Source: Cololabis saira (taxonomy: Eukaryota > Chordata > Actinopteri > Beloniformes > Belonidae). From it: DNA of 64,000 nucleotides. The stretch covers positions 29,702,125 through 29,766,124 of the forward strand of contig NC_084599.1 in assembly GCF_033807715.1 (NCBI RefSeq), written 5' to 3'. The notes below the pieces were generated by a model. That model was not told where the DNA came from. It ran no database searches and saw only the letters and a list, made by a program, of their open reading frames with translations. The translations under genes and the position numbers were made by a program. Of this stretch, positions 1-11,900 are shown in pieces. Every line of letters begins with the position of its first letter. The first letter of the stretch is position 1.

Positions 1-1815
1 TCACTCTAACTTGTTACCCAGTAGCATGTCCAGCATTGCTATTAAAATAAGTCCAGCGACAAATGGTGCAGTTTTAAGCAGAAACGCTAAAAGTAAGAGT
101 GCAGTAAAGTTCAAGTTAAGAAATGATTGTTCATATTTGTATTCTCAATGTAAATTTAAACATAAAACCTGACTTTCACAAAAATCCAACAAAGAGCTCC
201 CATAAAGCTCGCCACCATACGGCGTGTTCCTTTTGTTTGATGTGTAAATACAATAAAATGAGAAGGAAAAAAAGTCTGACATTAAATTCTTTTAATTGCA
301 ACTTGCTTTGGTGTGAGATTCTGTAACATCTAACTTTAGAGGTGCAGTGTGAGCGCTTTTCCAACACCTTGCTATAGCAGAGTAGGGAATGCATATTTTT
401 TTGTTGACTTTTTTGTTTTGTTTTTTTGGCCATAAAACACAACGAAATAAAGACCAAACTGTTTAGGGTTGCATCCAAACTAATGTACTGCCAAACTTAT
501 GAAAGAGTAATTCTCTCCAGGGGGCCAAAAGATGTTTGTGGCTTTGTCTGTCAAGCGGATAAACCACCTCTTCCTGCCGTTGTAAATCTCTTATGTATTT
601 TTACTCTACATCGTCTATAACAGTCTACAGTCTGTTCTTGCTTACGTCTTTGTCGGTTTCTGTAAATATGCTGTGGCAGAGGCTGCACTCAATGATGCAA
701 TTAATAGTAACCATGATTTCTTCTCATAGCTAACTAATGCTGTTAGACTTGCAGTGAATGAGTGAAGGATCTTGCAGATGCATCAACTTTCCAGAAAAAT
801 TGCTGCAACACCAGTACCGACTACCTTGAGATGAAGACAGTTTAATGACATGGCCTCATAATGCAGTGACAAGTGCCTTTATTTTATTCTGCCACAAGGC
901 CACATAACCACAAAACTCATGATGAAGCCTGACAGCTCCAGCTCCTCACTCTTATAAAGGAGACAGCGGAAGAGGGCCTTTTTTCACATTTCCTCAAACT
1001 CTTTGTTTTTTCTCAGGGTCAAATCCCTTACAAGATTCAACATTACAGCAAAAACAGAATGGCAGTCGTGATTTGTAGTGCCCCATAAAGGTGTTAGAGT
1101 CAAAGTATCCATTTGTGTCACCTTGCATGGAAAACATTTGCTTTCCCTCCCACCTAAAGTTAAAGTCCTAGGTATTTCCTGCCACAGTAGTCCCCACTTG
1201 CTGGCTCTGTCACTAACCTCTGCCACTGCCAACTAAACAGACTGTAGCTGTAACTTGTAAAGTTCTTGTAAAAGAAGAAAATGAAAAGAATTTTTAAAAA
1301 GTAATGCAAATAAACTATCTGATCCTTTGTCCAAGAAATGATGGATCTGGACTGTTTCAGGAGCTTCTTGTTGTTGGTTCTCTGAACCTAATGGTAACAC
1401 CTATCAAGTCATACAGTTGCTTTCTAACATCATATCTTCTGTAGACATTTTGCAGACAAATAACTACCCTGTGCATTGACAGGCTGTCCAGAATGTGTTT
1501 TCTTGCCAGGATCAATGATCTTTGAGCTTTCTAACTCTAATGATCATAAACCTTATCCGTTTGACTGTAGCAGATCTTAAAATCTTCCTTCTGATCATGT
1601 GTGATTTTATAATTTGGTACATCCTGAACTGGGCTTGGATTATTCTTTCAATGTTTTGCTCCTCTTTAGGTCGTGTCTCACTAACATTCCCCAGAATATG
1701 TAATGTGTCTTAAGGGTAACCTACTTTAGTTTTCAGACCTCGTTTTGCCTCATCCAGCCGGGGAGGGGAGCCCTATCTGCTTTGGATGATTATTGCTGAA
1801 CTTTGAAGGAAAAAA
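1..1815. other. Intergenic, no gene recognised
   Basis: AT-rich sequence with no open frame resembling a known protein on either strand. No splice-bounded exon, RNA gene or obvious transposon end was recognised. It could contain the untranslated end of a gene lying outside the window, but nothing seen here supports that. Confidence 0.4.
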
Positions 1816-2085
1816 TGTCATTTCCTGCACAAAAACATTCCAACCACAGACTGAATGATAGATGCATCCTGATGATTTTTTTGCAGCTTAGACCCAAGTT
1901 TCATCCCCCTGAATGCAGCTTGGAGAGTAGCACATGCTGCTTTGTTCTGCAGATATGCTTTTCTCATCTTTTTCCCACCCACAAAGACTCTGTAATGATG
2001 TTGCAGGACTACAGCTGCTGCTCTCTTGGATCTGTATTCTGCTGATGACACGTTTATATGTTGCTCCCAGTGGCTCTGCTTATCA
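1816..2085 (-). pseudogene. ASPM-like IQ-repeat fragment
   Basis: Reading the minus strand from about 2085 gives an open stretch with the spaced pattern of calmodulin-binding IQ repeats. It includes AAAVVLQHHYRVF, AACATLQAAFRGMK and ASIIQSVVGMFLCRK, matching the long IQ array of abnormal spindle protein ASPM (family knowledge). The frame ends in a stop right after FLCRK, and a frameshifted continuation (HFFPSK) seems to follow. There is no convincing start and no neighbouring aspm-like exon in this window. The likeliest reading is a dispersed, broken copy of part of the big IQ exon. A single real exon of an unseen gene is the alternative. Confidence 0.5.
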
Positions 2086-2089
2086 GTTT

Positions 2090-3550
2090 AGCTTGTATAA
2101 TCAGGGCTAAATTCCTTAAAACATCTAATTCAAAATGAGAGTGCAAAAAAAAAAGTTTATCAATGCAAACATTAGATATGTTGTCTTTGTAGTATATTCA
2201 ATTGAAAATAGTTTGAAAAGGATTTGCAAATTTCTGTACTCTGTTTTTAATTTATATTTAGACTACACATCTGGTGAGCTCACTGGGTTGACAAGAAGCA
2301 AGCTTTAGTCCTTGTGCAGCTGGCCCAGGTTCATGTTCTGTGCTTTGGTACCTTTGCTATATGTCTTGCTCCTCTCCCTCTCTCCACTTTTCCCTTCTAG
2401 ACACTTTCAAAAAAGGCAACTACATACATTTTCACTTTCAATAAAGACATACATAGATCTCTAAGTGAGATTCTCAAGGATAAAATATGTCTGTACTGCA
2501 GAGTCTTTAAACACAGAATCCTTCTGGACTGCAAGGACACAGCAGCCAAACCTTAACCTGAGAGCATTTTTTGTCCCATCTGGGATCAGAGCATCCCATT
2601 CAAATTCAGGATGTTTCACTAATACTAGACAGATGCTGCATTTCAAGTCAACTGCCGAACTCAAAAAAACAGCAAAGTGAAACTCGTCGAGGGGCGTCTG
2701 AACGTGGGAAACTGGTAACCCGAGGTAGGTGAGGTGTCTTGGGAGGATCCCACTCTTTTCTGGTCTATTGGAGAAATGTGAGAATAGCAGAGCTGAAGAC
2801 AACAGAAAAAGACCTGATGAGAGAAAATAAACCCATTTTTGCAGATTAACATAAATTGACATTATAATCAGGATGCAAAGATTCAAATATGTTTATAAGA
2901 TCTTCAGTCCAATGGGTAGCTTGACTTTATCCAGGAAACAGCACAACAGCAGCAGCTTCTTCAGGGTGAAGTGAGATAGCGCCACCTCATGGTCTAATCA
3001 GGAAACACCGTAGTACCAGGTCACAACCTGAATATGGCCATATTATTAAACGTAATTACAAACTTGGGTTTTTATATCCTGCAGTAAATTCATTTTTATA
3101 ACAAAAAGTCTAAATAAAAAATCAAGTATGCCTTCCTGTAATCCTTTAAAAACCATTTAAAACCATACATTTCATGACCCCAAAGGTCAATTTGTAGCAG
3201 GTAAGCTGTGATATTTTCCTAAATTACCTTCTAAATGAACTTTGAATTGTTGAAATATTTTATACAACTACAAAACTCTGGAAATTAAGTCCCATTAAAG
3301 TGGGAGATATGACATTAAATTCAAGCAGAATTAGAGTCCCTGACAAACTGATCAATACAATACTAATCAATTAAAGAAAACAGAACAGATGTTTGAGGTT
3401 TTTTGTTTATTTTAGTTGGGGTTTGAATGAGAAAGGTGTCAAAAACTTTATATTTTTCATTTTTTTAAGTGTATTGCAACTAGTAAAAGTGAAGAAACCT
3501 AACGAGATATCTCAAGAGATTATCTGTTGATACCTTGATTGATGAGTGAC
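2090..3550. other. Intergenic, no gene recognised
   Basis: Both strands were read. Short open frames around 2461-2886 show no family resemblance and look like chance. A CTCF-like motif lies near 2978-2993 (see findings). Nothing else was supported. Confidence 0.4.
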
Positions 3551-3552
3551 AG

Positions 3553-3690
<138 letters not shown>

Positions 3691-3699
3691 AGTGGGTTA

Positions 3700-4850
3700 G
3701 TGCCAATAAAAGATCCCTTACATGTAGTTTGATGTATCTGCAGAGAGGGAATAAAATCACAGACGGTGAAGCACAAACAGACAGATAAAAACAGAGGACG
3801 GTTATGGATGTGGTGTGTGTTGTTTGATAATGCAGTGGTGTTTGTATACTGTAGTGTGGTTGATGTAAATGAGTGTATGATGGTTGTGTGGTTATCTTGG
3901 ATACAAACCTCGTATGTGAACAAATAGCACACTGAACAAAAGGAGAAAAGAACAAAAGCACATACATTTAATCATGGCAAGACCATGTTTCACAAGCCAG
4001 AAAGGTTTCAAAGTCCTTTAACAAAAATGTTATCTATTAGCTTCTATTATGATGTTGTAACTTATTATTTTCTGTGTCAACTCTTTACCAAAAGTTCAAA
4101 CAAAGTGCAAATGCTAAAGTAAAGACTTTTTCTGCCATATGTTTTGCTCACATTCAGCCACTGGTCTTAAAACATGTAGGTGATCTCCAAAACGAAAGAC
4201 AGAAGTTACATTTCAAGTTGTTCCTGTATTGTTTGCGGTCCTGAGTTTGACCTCAGCCTCTGCTGCTTTTTGACCTGTGTGACTCCTGTCATTCCTTCTC
4301 TATTCAGTTGGTTTTCCCAATAGACTGCAAATGAATACTGTATGTTCAAATGTGGTTTCATAATTATGTATCTCGGAGCTTACTCACAGCTGTAGGCTTT
4401 GGATGACACTGCCGTTAAATTGACTCATTACACGTTGGAAAAGAAGGATGTTCCAAACATATTTGCTTTTGATTTAGTCATCATGATGACCTGCACAAAC
4501 AAACTGTTTCAATAGGAGCAGCCACGCAAGTTACAGTAAACTGGATGACGCTATTAAAAGTAGGCTTATAAATAGCACAAAGATCAGGGCATATAAGATC
4601 TTCTTTTATCTTGTTTTTTTAATGAAATTACTGCTAATCGTCAGTGGATAAGTAACAAATAAAAAACGTTCTGTTTACCGTATTAATTGATTTTTCAAAA
4701 ATGGATTACAGGAACAATAAATTAACATATTATACATTTACAGTTAAGTGAAATGGGTTCATTCTTACAGTTTTACAAGCATGCGTGATCATTTATTTAT
4801 TCAAACCCTTCTACTGATCTAAATAGAATACAAATTGTAGTACTCTGTCC
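3700..4850. other. Intergenic, no gene recognised
   Basis: AT-rich unique-looking sequence between the (AT)n tract and the L1 fragment. No coding exon or transposon terminus was recognised. Confidence 0.35.
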
Positions 4851-4854
4851 ACCT

Positions 4855-5682
4855 CTGATTGTAACTAACCCTGCTCCTATTAGCCCTCTTTTTCCGCAAC
4901 TTTTGGTTGGTGGCTGTGACTTTAACGACGCTAAACTTCCAAACAAATCAAGTAGAAATATGTTTAATTTCATTTCATACCCCTTGGTATCCTATAGAAA
5001 TTCAATCTTACAATTTTACCCCAAACATATCATCACCATGCTACGAACAAAATATTTAAAATTTCCAATCGCTCCCAAAGCAAAAGAACTCCATTTTAAA
5101 ACCTTAAATGGTGTATATCCATCCAGTGATCTGTTGCGACAACGATTTGGTATTGAAACTAATAACTGTATGTTCTGTGATGGATGTGAAACTACTGATC
5201 ACTTATTTTTTGATTGTATGTATTCTAAAACCCTTTGGCAGGATGTACATGACTGGCTTCACCCAAAGGTTTTTGACCTGCAGGACTTCTCACGTGAAGC
5301 TATTATTTTTGGACTTTCAATGGACAATAACATTGATGATTTCCTTATCAATAATATTATAATTCTAGGTAAATTCCACATCCACAAATCTAAGTATATG
5401 AAGGTGAAACCTCGTTTTTGTGTATTCCACAACGAATTCCTCCATTTTTTTAAAGCCCTTAAACTCATGACAAAAAGAAATGCAATACAACTTTTGAACA
5501 CAATTGAAGAATATAATTTATTGGATAAGCCCTAGCCCCTTAAGTTATTTTCATTTTTTATGTTATTTATTTTCCTTCTGTTCTCTTTATGCACCTTTTC
5601 CCTGATACATGTTGAAAAAAAATGTGATGCCTTGTTGTTTGTATATGAATATATTTTCAATAAAGAGGAAAAAAAAAAAAAG
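4855..5682 (+). mobile_element. 5'-truncated L1-type LINE, ORF2 end
   Basis: An open frame ending at 5535 encodes the C-terminal part of an L1-type ORF2 protein. It has the KELHFKTLNGVYPS block and the cysteine/histidine cluster CMFCDGCETTDHLFFDC, which is typical of the zinc-binding region after the reverse transcriptase in fish L1/Tx1 elements. It is followed by a short AT-rich 3' end, an AATAAA at about 5659 and a 13-bp A run ending near 5682. The endonuclease and catalytic reverse transcriptase are missing, so it is a dead 5'-truncated copy in sense orientation to depdc1a. Its poly(A) ends about 240 bp before the depdc1a start codon. I could not find a clear target-site duplication. Confidence 0.75.
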
Positions 5683-5921
5683 TTGAGGTCTGGTCACGTG
5701 GTTCAGTTGAGGGCTGGTCACGTGGTGCACGCTCTGTCCAATCAGCTGCCAGAAGACGACGGCTCGTAATTTTGAACAGAGATCGAGCTGCAGCCTCGAA
5801 CGCTGCTGTTTAGATGTTTGAAACTGAGCAGTGACACATATTTCTCCGAGTAATGGATACTTCTGATTCTCGCCACACACAGTGAACTTCAAGAGAAACC
5901 TTAGCGCTGTCTTTTACGAAC
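5683..5921 (+). promoter_or_regulatory. depdc1a: depdc1a proximal promoter and 5'UTR
   Basis: Between the LINE poly(A) and the start codon lie two CACGTG E-boxes (5695-5700 and 5719-5724). Each sits inside one copy of a 24-bp tandem duplication. A CCAAT box follows at 5738-5742 and a TTTGAA at 5771-5776. CCAAT plus a TTTGAA 'CHR' is the usual promoter grammar of genes expressed in G2/M under DREAM and MuvB/B-Myb control, which fits DEPDC1 as a mitotic gene. No TATA box is evident. The transcription start was not located and the role of each site is inference. Confidence 0.55.
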
Positions 5922-8900
5922 ATGAGCTCTCATATCATCACTCCTGGACCGTACCGAGCTACAAAACTGGTGAGAAAACGTTCATTAACTGGCTAACTCC
6001 CAGCTAGCTGTTTCGTCAAAGTTTACGTTTTAACTGAGCTTTTGATACGATTTACACATATCGTTTCTTTGTAGCTCTATTGTTTTTTTGTACATGGGTT
6101 ATGCAGCGTTACATCAAGTATCTTTACCACGCCCAGACATTGGCTGCTGTTTATTTATCAGTAATGTCAAATTACTTTTCTTTAAGTCTCACAATATTTG
6201 AAAATCCGTAATCGTCTCGTCCAAAATCTGTTAGTACGGCACAGCAAATCCCTAGACAATGTGTGGACAACGTTTTGGCATTTTTGGCTGAATCTGACTG
6301 GAATCGAATGACAAATATCATGATTTGTGATTATGATATCGATGGAAAAATGATTGTTTTTTTTGCGGTTGAATTGGTTTGATATTGGATATTCAAAGAC
6401 ATCCATTTAACTTGTGATACATACCACTGATTTTGGTCATATTGCTTGTGATGCGTTCATGGTCATCTAGACTATATATCACAAGAGAGTAATTATTATA
6501 AAATCATATTATGGGCTGATTTAATGAGGTTTAATGAATTCAACACCCATAAAACTTGTGATACATAACACCAATTGTTTTCAAACCACTTGTGATGCGT
6601 TCATGGTCATCCAGACTATATATCACACATTTATGGGTGTTGAATTCATAAAACCACATTAAATCAGCCCATAATATGATTTTATAATAATTACTGTTTT
6701 GTGATATATAGTCTGGATGACCATGAACACATCACAAGTGGTTTGAAAACAATCGGTGTTATGTATCACAAGTTTTATGGGTGTTGAATTCATTTGGTGT
6801 TGAATTCATTAAACCTCATTAAATCATCATTAAACCTCATTAAATCAGCCCATAATATGATTTTATAATAATTACTCTCTTGTGATATATGGTCTAGATG
6901 ACCATGAACACATCACAAGCAATATGACCAAAATCAGTGGTATGTATCACAAGTTAAATGGATTTCTTTGAATGTCAAATATCCAATATCCAATATCAAA
7001 CCAATTCAACCGCGGTTTGGTTTGAGCAGATTAAATCCTATTCCTGTCTGTGATCTTCAGACAGGAATAGCCCCTGCTATACTAATATGTAATCTAAGAC
7101 AAAGTTCATGTGATAAATTAACAGTTGTGATTATATTCACAGATAACGTGAATGTTTTAGGTTATAATGTAGTCACATCCCTTAAATTCAGGGCTACAGG
7201 TAAAAGAAAAATGGATTTCATGATTATTATCAACTTTTATCTTAAGAGCAATGATTTTTCTCCCTTAAATACATTGCCATCCTCTTATTTTGCTGTATTG
7301 TGAGCAAATATAATGCATCAATTTATCAGTCAGTGGTATCAGACTATGGGTATTACGATGGGAACTGACTGGTATAGTTATTCCACTTTTAGATGGAAGC
7401 GTCACATTGAATTGCAAAAGTAGTTTATTAAGTTAAAGCAGAAGAAAAAAGAACTGCAGTAGCAAACTGGAATTAGGCTTTCGGCGATGAAACAGGTTCT
7501 TCAAAGAAAGCCACAGCTGTCATTAAAATATACTGCAAAATGTGTTGTCCTGGGTGACCTGCTCCTGTTGAATCTCTTGCTTATATGAACATTTGGAGCT
7601 GCAGTCCAGTGTGCTGAATTAGAAATAATCTCTTAATATTTATTGAGGGTGTTTCTGAATGTGTTCATTTAAGCTAGAGAAGAGCAGGCAATAAGCTCAT
7701 GTTTTTAAGTTTGATGGCATGTCGGGTGGTAATGGCACTAACTGATGAACTAATATTTAATTTAATCTCTTTATTACTTTGTGTGCAGTTTTTTGTAACA
7801 CAATTGCTTTATTATATTGTATTATGGTTATTCACATCATAAATAGACATAACGATCATGTGTCTGTAACCAAAACCTTTGGTCTCTGTCCTCCTTTCAG
7901 TGGAATGAGGTGACACGTTTGTTTCGGGCTGGTATGCCGCTTAGGAAGCACCGCCAGAACTTCAGGCATTACGCATCCTGTTTTACTGCCTCTGCTGCTG
8001 TGGACTGGCTGCACCAGCTGCTCCAGAGCAACAGCAACTTTGGGCCTGATGTCACCAGACAACAAACCCTTCAGCTCCTCAAGAAGTTTCTGAAGAACCA
8101 CGTGATTGAAGATGTGAAGGGTCGTTGGGGAACGGAGGATCTGGAGGACAACAATATGCTGTACAGGTAAGTTAACAACATTCTGTAATATAGAAATGTA
8201 AGTTAAGGGCTTCACATAAATTAAAGCAGGCCATTTAATTTTTTTATTTTTTTTTTTAATTCTCCCAACAGATTTCCTTCCACATCTCCTCTGAAGCCTA
8301 TTCCCTGTCCAGCTTCCAACTCCATAAAGAAAAGACATTCCCTCAGGGACAGGGAAGGTTTCTTTAAGTTTAGAAGTGTTAAGAAGCATGAGACAGAGAC
8401 CCATGTGAGTTAGACTCAATATATGTTATTTTGTGTCTCCCAATTATGTCCAAATGTCATCAAGAAACAATTGTAATGAATGAAGTGATGCATTTGTTTT
8501 GAATACAAAATTTCAGTGAAATTCATTATTCTTTAAGTGTTACAGTGTTTGTTTGTGCTATTTTCTGTTGTTTCCAGGAAAATGCGGATCCTGCTGTCCA
8601 AGTACAGAGGAAGGAATTGAACCAGCCAATGGAAGATCAGCAGCCCCAGAGACGAGAACTGAGGGTGGAGGATGAACAGGAAATCTGGAGGGACATCACC
8701 CTGACTCAGTATAAATGCCCAAATTGAACTTAAAACCTTGTTACTGTATTTTCTGGACTATAAGCCGCTACTTTTTTCATAGGTTTTGAACCATGCGGCT
8801 TATACAAAGGTGCGGCGATTCTGTGGATTTTTCTTCCACCGCTAGGGGGAGTGCTAACCGGAATTAGAATAAAAACTAACACAAAATAAATGCAAAGAAG

Positions 8901-11900
8901 AATACGCTACTTCTTCTTTAGCAGATAGAAGTAGAAGCAGATTTCAAACAGATAAATAGATAAATAAATAGCGGTTATTTTCTTTTGGTTCTGTCCTGTT
9001 TTAATCAGCAAAGTTGCTGCCGTGTTAAAAGACACTGTTAGGAAAGGATCTTTTTAGGTACAAACATGTACATCATTTACAGTTCAAAATCCTTGTGTAC
9101 ATGTAGTAAATATCTAATCTAACAACATAAATATCTGCGGCTTGCATATCTTTTTTTTTTTTTTTTTAATAGAGCGGATGCGGCTTATATACAGGTGCGG
9201 CTTGTATATCTTTTTTTTATTATTATTTTTTTTTTAAATAGAGCGGGTGCGGCTTATAGTCCAGAAAATACGGTATATATTGTTTCATAAGCATGTATGC
9301 AATAATTATTCCTAAATGATAGAACTTACACCAAAGCACAAGCAGATACGCAATCTAGTGGATGACATAAAGATTAAAGTCCTACAGTTGGACAGCAAGG
9401 AACATTCTCTTGACTAATTTGAGCTTGTGTTTTTCTGTTTCAGTCTGCAGAGAATTCTGGGTGTTGCATCTCTCAGTGAGGTTTTAGACCAGCAACATGT
9501 AAACCCACAGAACATCATTCATAATATGACCAAAGTCAACAAACATGGAGTAGTCTCACTGGATGACAAGACAAGTATGTTTATTTATCACCACCGAATG
9601 ATCGTAACATTATAAGTATCACAATGTCATTTTACAACACCATGAGTTCTCACAAAAAGAAAATCTGAGTAATGATGACCATGGGGCTAAAACCAGTGAG
9701 ACGTATTGGTTTATACAACCCACAAGGAAAAGAATGCTGCACTGATCTGCTGTGACTGACAACCATTCTGACTTGTCAACCGCTTCTAGATGACCTTCCT
9801 CATTGGGTTTTGTCTGCCATGAAGAGCCTGGCCAGCTGTGAGTAGCACCAACCGCCTACAACTTGGATCTTTTAGAAAACTTTCCTTTTGAAAAACAAGA
9901 CATGCTTATTTGATTTAGATATTTTATATTCAAGAAGTCAGAGTACAACTAAGCCAGACATCTATTTTTAGGGCCAAAGTACGACAGCGACCAGCCTTCC
10001 TACCCTGGGTTTGAAAGAGATGTCTTCAAAACTGTGTCCGATTACTTCTACAGTCTTCCACATCCATTGCTCACATTCGAACTGTATGAACTGTTTATCA
10101 ATGTCCTGGGTAAGTTTCCCATTTCACTTTTACCTTAGAGAGTCCAGCTGTTGGATCTCCGGTGTAACTGTCAGGGACTTCTACAGGACCGTGTTGCACA
10201 TTCATGATGACATGCTGTCTCTAGTGATCGCAGTGCTTGATGTCTAACAGCGTTATTGACTCCTAACAAAGGTTTTGGTTGTTTGTGGAGTCCTAACAGA
10301 AATATGAGCACTTCTGTATTTTGTTTGTATTGGTGTTTGTTTTTGTCTGATGAGCTGATGTTTCTGTATGTGCAATACAGATCTGAACTAACTGGACCCT
10401 CTCCCTCTTCTTTACTGCCTGTTTGCACTGACACTCTGCCTGCACTGCTTGGCTCCCTGCCTTTCTTCTGATCTGCATCTGCTTTCAGTGTGCTGCGGGT
10501 ACGTCGCAGTGCCCACTAAGCTCCAACGTGGGAAACGCAAGAATTCAGATCTTCCATCAGTTGCGCCTCCAGCTAAGTCATCATTTCGCTCTACAGAGTG
10601 TCTCCTCTTGTCGCTGCTCAGACAAGGATCATGTGATGAGGCAGAATCCCCCATGAGAGATGTACTCAGTGGGAAATTTTACTCACAGCCGACAGAAACA
10701 ACTGGAGATGGGGCTGGTGCAGATGCCGGTCGCTTAGGAGGCAGCTGCACGAGCCTCAACACGGTCCTTTTCCCCAGACCTCAAACTAGGAGTTGCTCAC
10801 TGGAAAGCCTTCTCGACGAGTCTGCCCCGCTCACGCGGCATCAACTGTTTCTGTCCAGCGACAGCCTGGCATCTCGCTCCCATAGCAACAAGGGCCAAGA
10901 TGAAAGCCCTGCCATTACAGCACAGGAAAGTCACTCAGGCTTTAGATCTGTGTTCAAAAAAAATCCTGCTACTTGTGAAAACACTCCAGGAGCTACAACT
11001 AGGAATGGACTGAGTGCGGTTTCCATGACTCGGCCATCAGCTATGCAGAAGGCCCGCTCTTTGCGGCCCCGCAGTGTGGGCAGCTGTCTGGACATTGTCG
11101 TAGAGACCTCTGAGGAGGATGTCAAAGAGATCAAGTGGCAGGCTCGAGCCGCCAGCTGTTTCAACGTGAACGCTCCAGCAAGCCAGCATCACTCTTCTTC
11201 AGCGTCACGTCCTCCCTCATCCTGTCATCCCGCTTCTTCTTCCGATCATCTTTTCTCCTGCTCTATTTCACCTTCTGCAACCAAAGTACAAGGGTCTCAC
11301 GCTGCTGCAGGACCCACCGGCCCCAGGCCCGCCGCCAGTACCTCTAACCTTTGGACGCTTCCTGCACCTGCTGTTCTCCGACGCTGCCTCAGCTCTATGG
11401 ATGTGTCCAAGCCGCCTCGACCCGTTTCCCTGCTCAAACCACCTGTCTTTGTGCCCGTCAGAAACTTCCAGCTCCCCCAACCCAAACCTGAGCACAGTAA
11501 GACCGTCTCCACTGTTTGTCTGTCTGCTGTGTTGATGTCTAACCAAATTAACCTCATCTAACATCCTACTAACGTGAGAGTTTTCTGTCTGGCCCACAGT
11601 AGAAATACAACCTTGTTCCACTCAAAGGGTGATGTAGCTATGTAATTCAGTGGAGATTGTATTTTGTGGTCTGTTTTGTTTTTTATTTATTTATCCTGCT
11701 TTAGATTTGTCTTTCAATGCACTTTTCTGAAATTTTTTATTTTTTCGCTAAAGTGAAAGAACTTATCTAGGAGGCAGTGGCTTCAGTATTCAGGTGAATT
11801 GAGATGACAACCATACATTGTACATCATAGACCTGCATGGCTCTGCTAGAACCTAAACATTTCTGTTGCAGTTATTAATGCAAAAGACACTCCAAGTGCT

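Noticed and set aside
8709..8727. Stop codon ending depdc1a after exon 4 (YKCPN)
   Set aside because: GT at 8709 splices in phase to 9444 and continues the conserved RhoGAP-like sequence, so the stop is intronic.
10449..11561. 370-codon single-exon gene
   Set aside because: It is depdc1a exon 8 read through both splice sites; conserved sequence begins at 10489 and ends at the donor at 11497.
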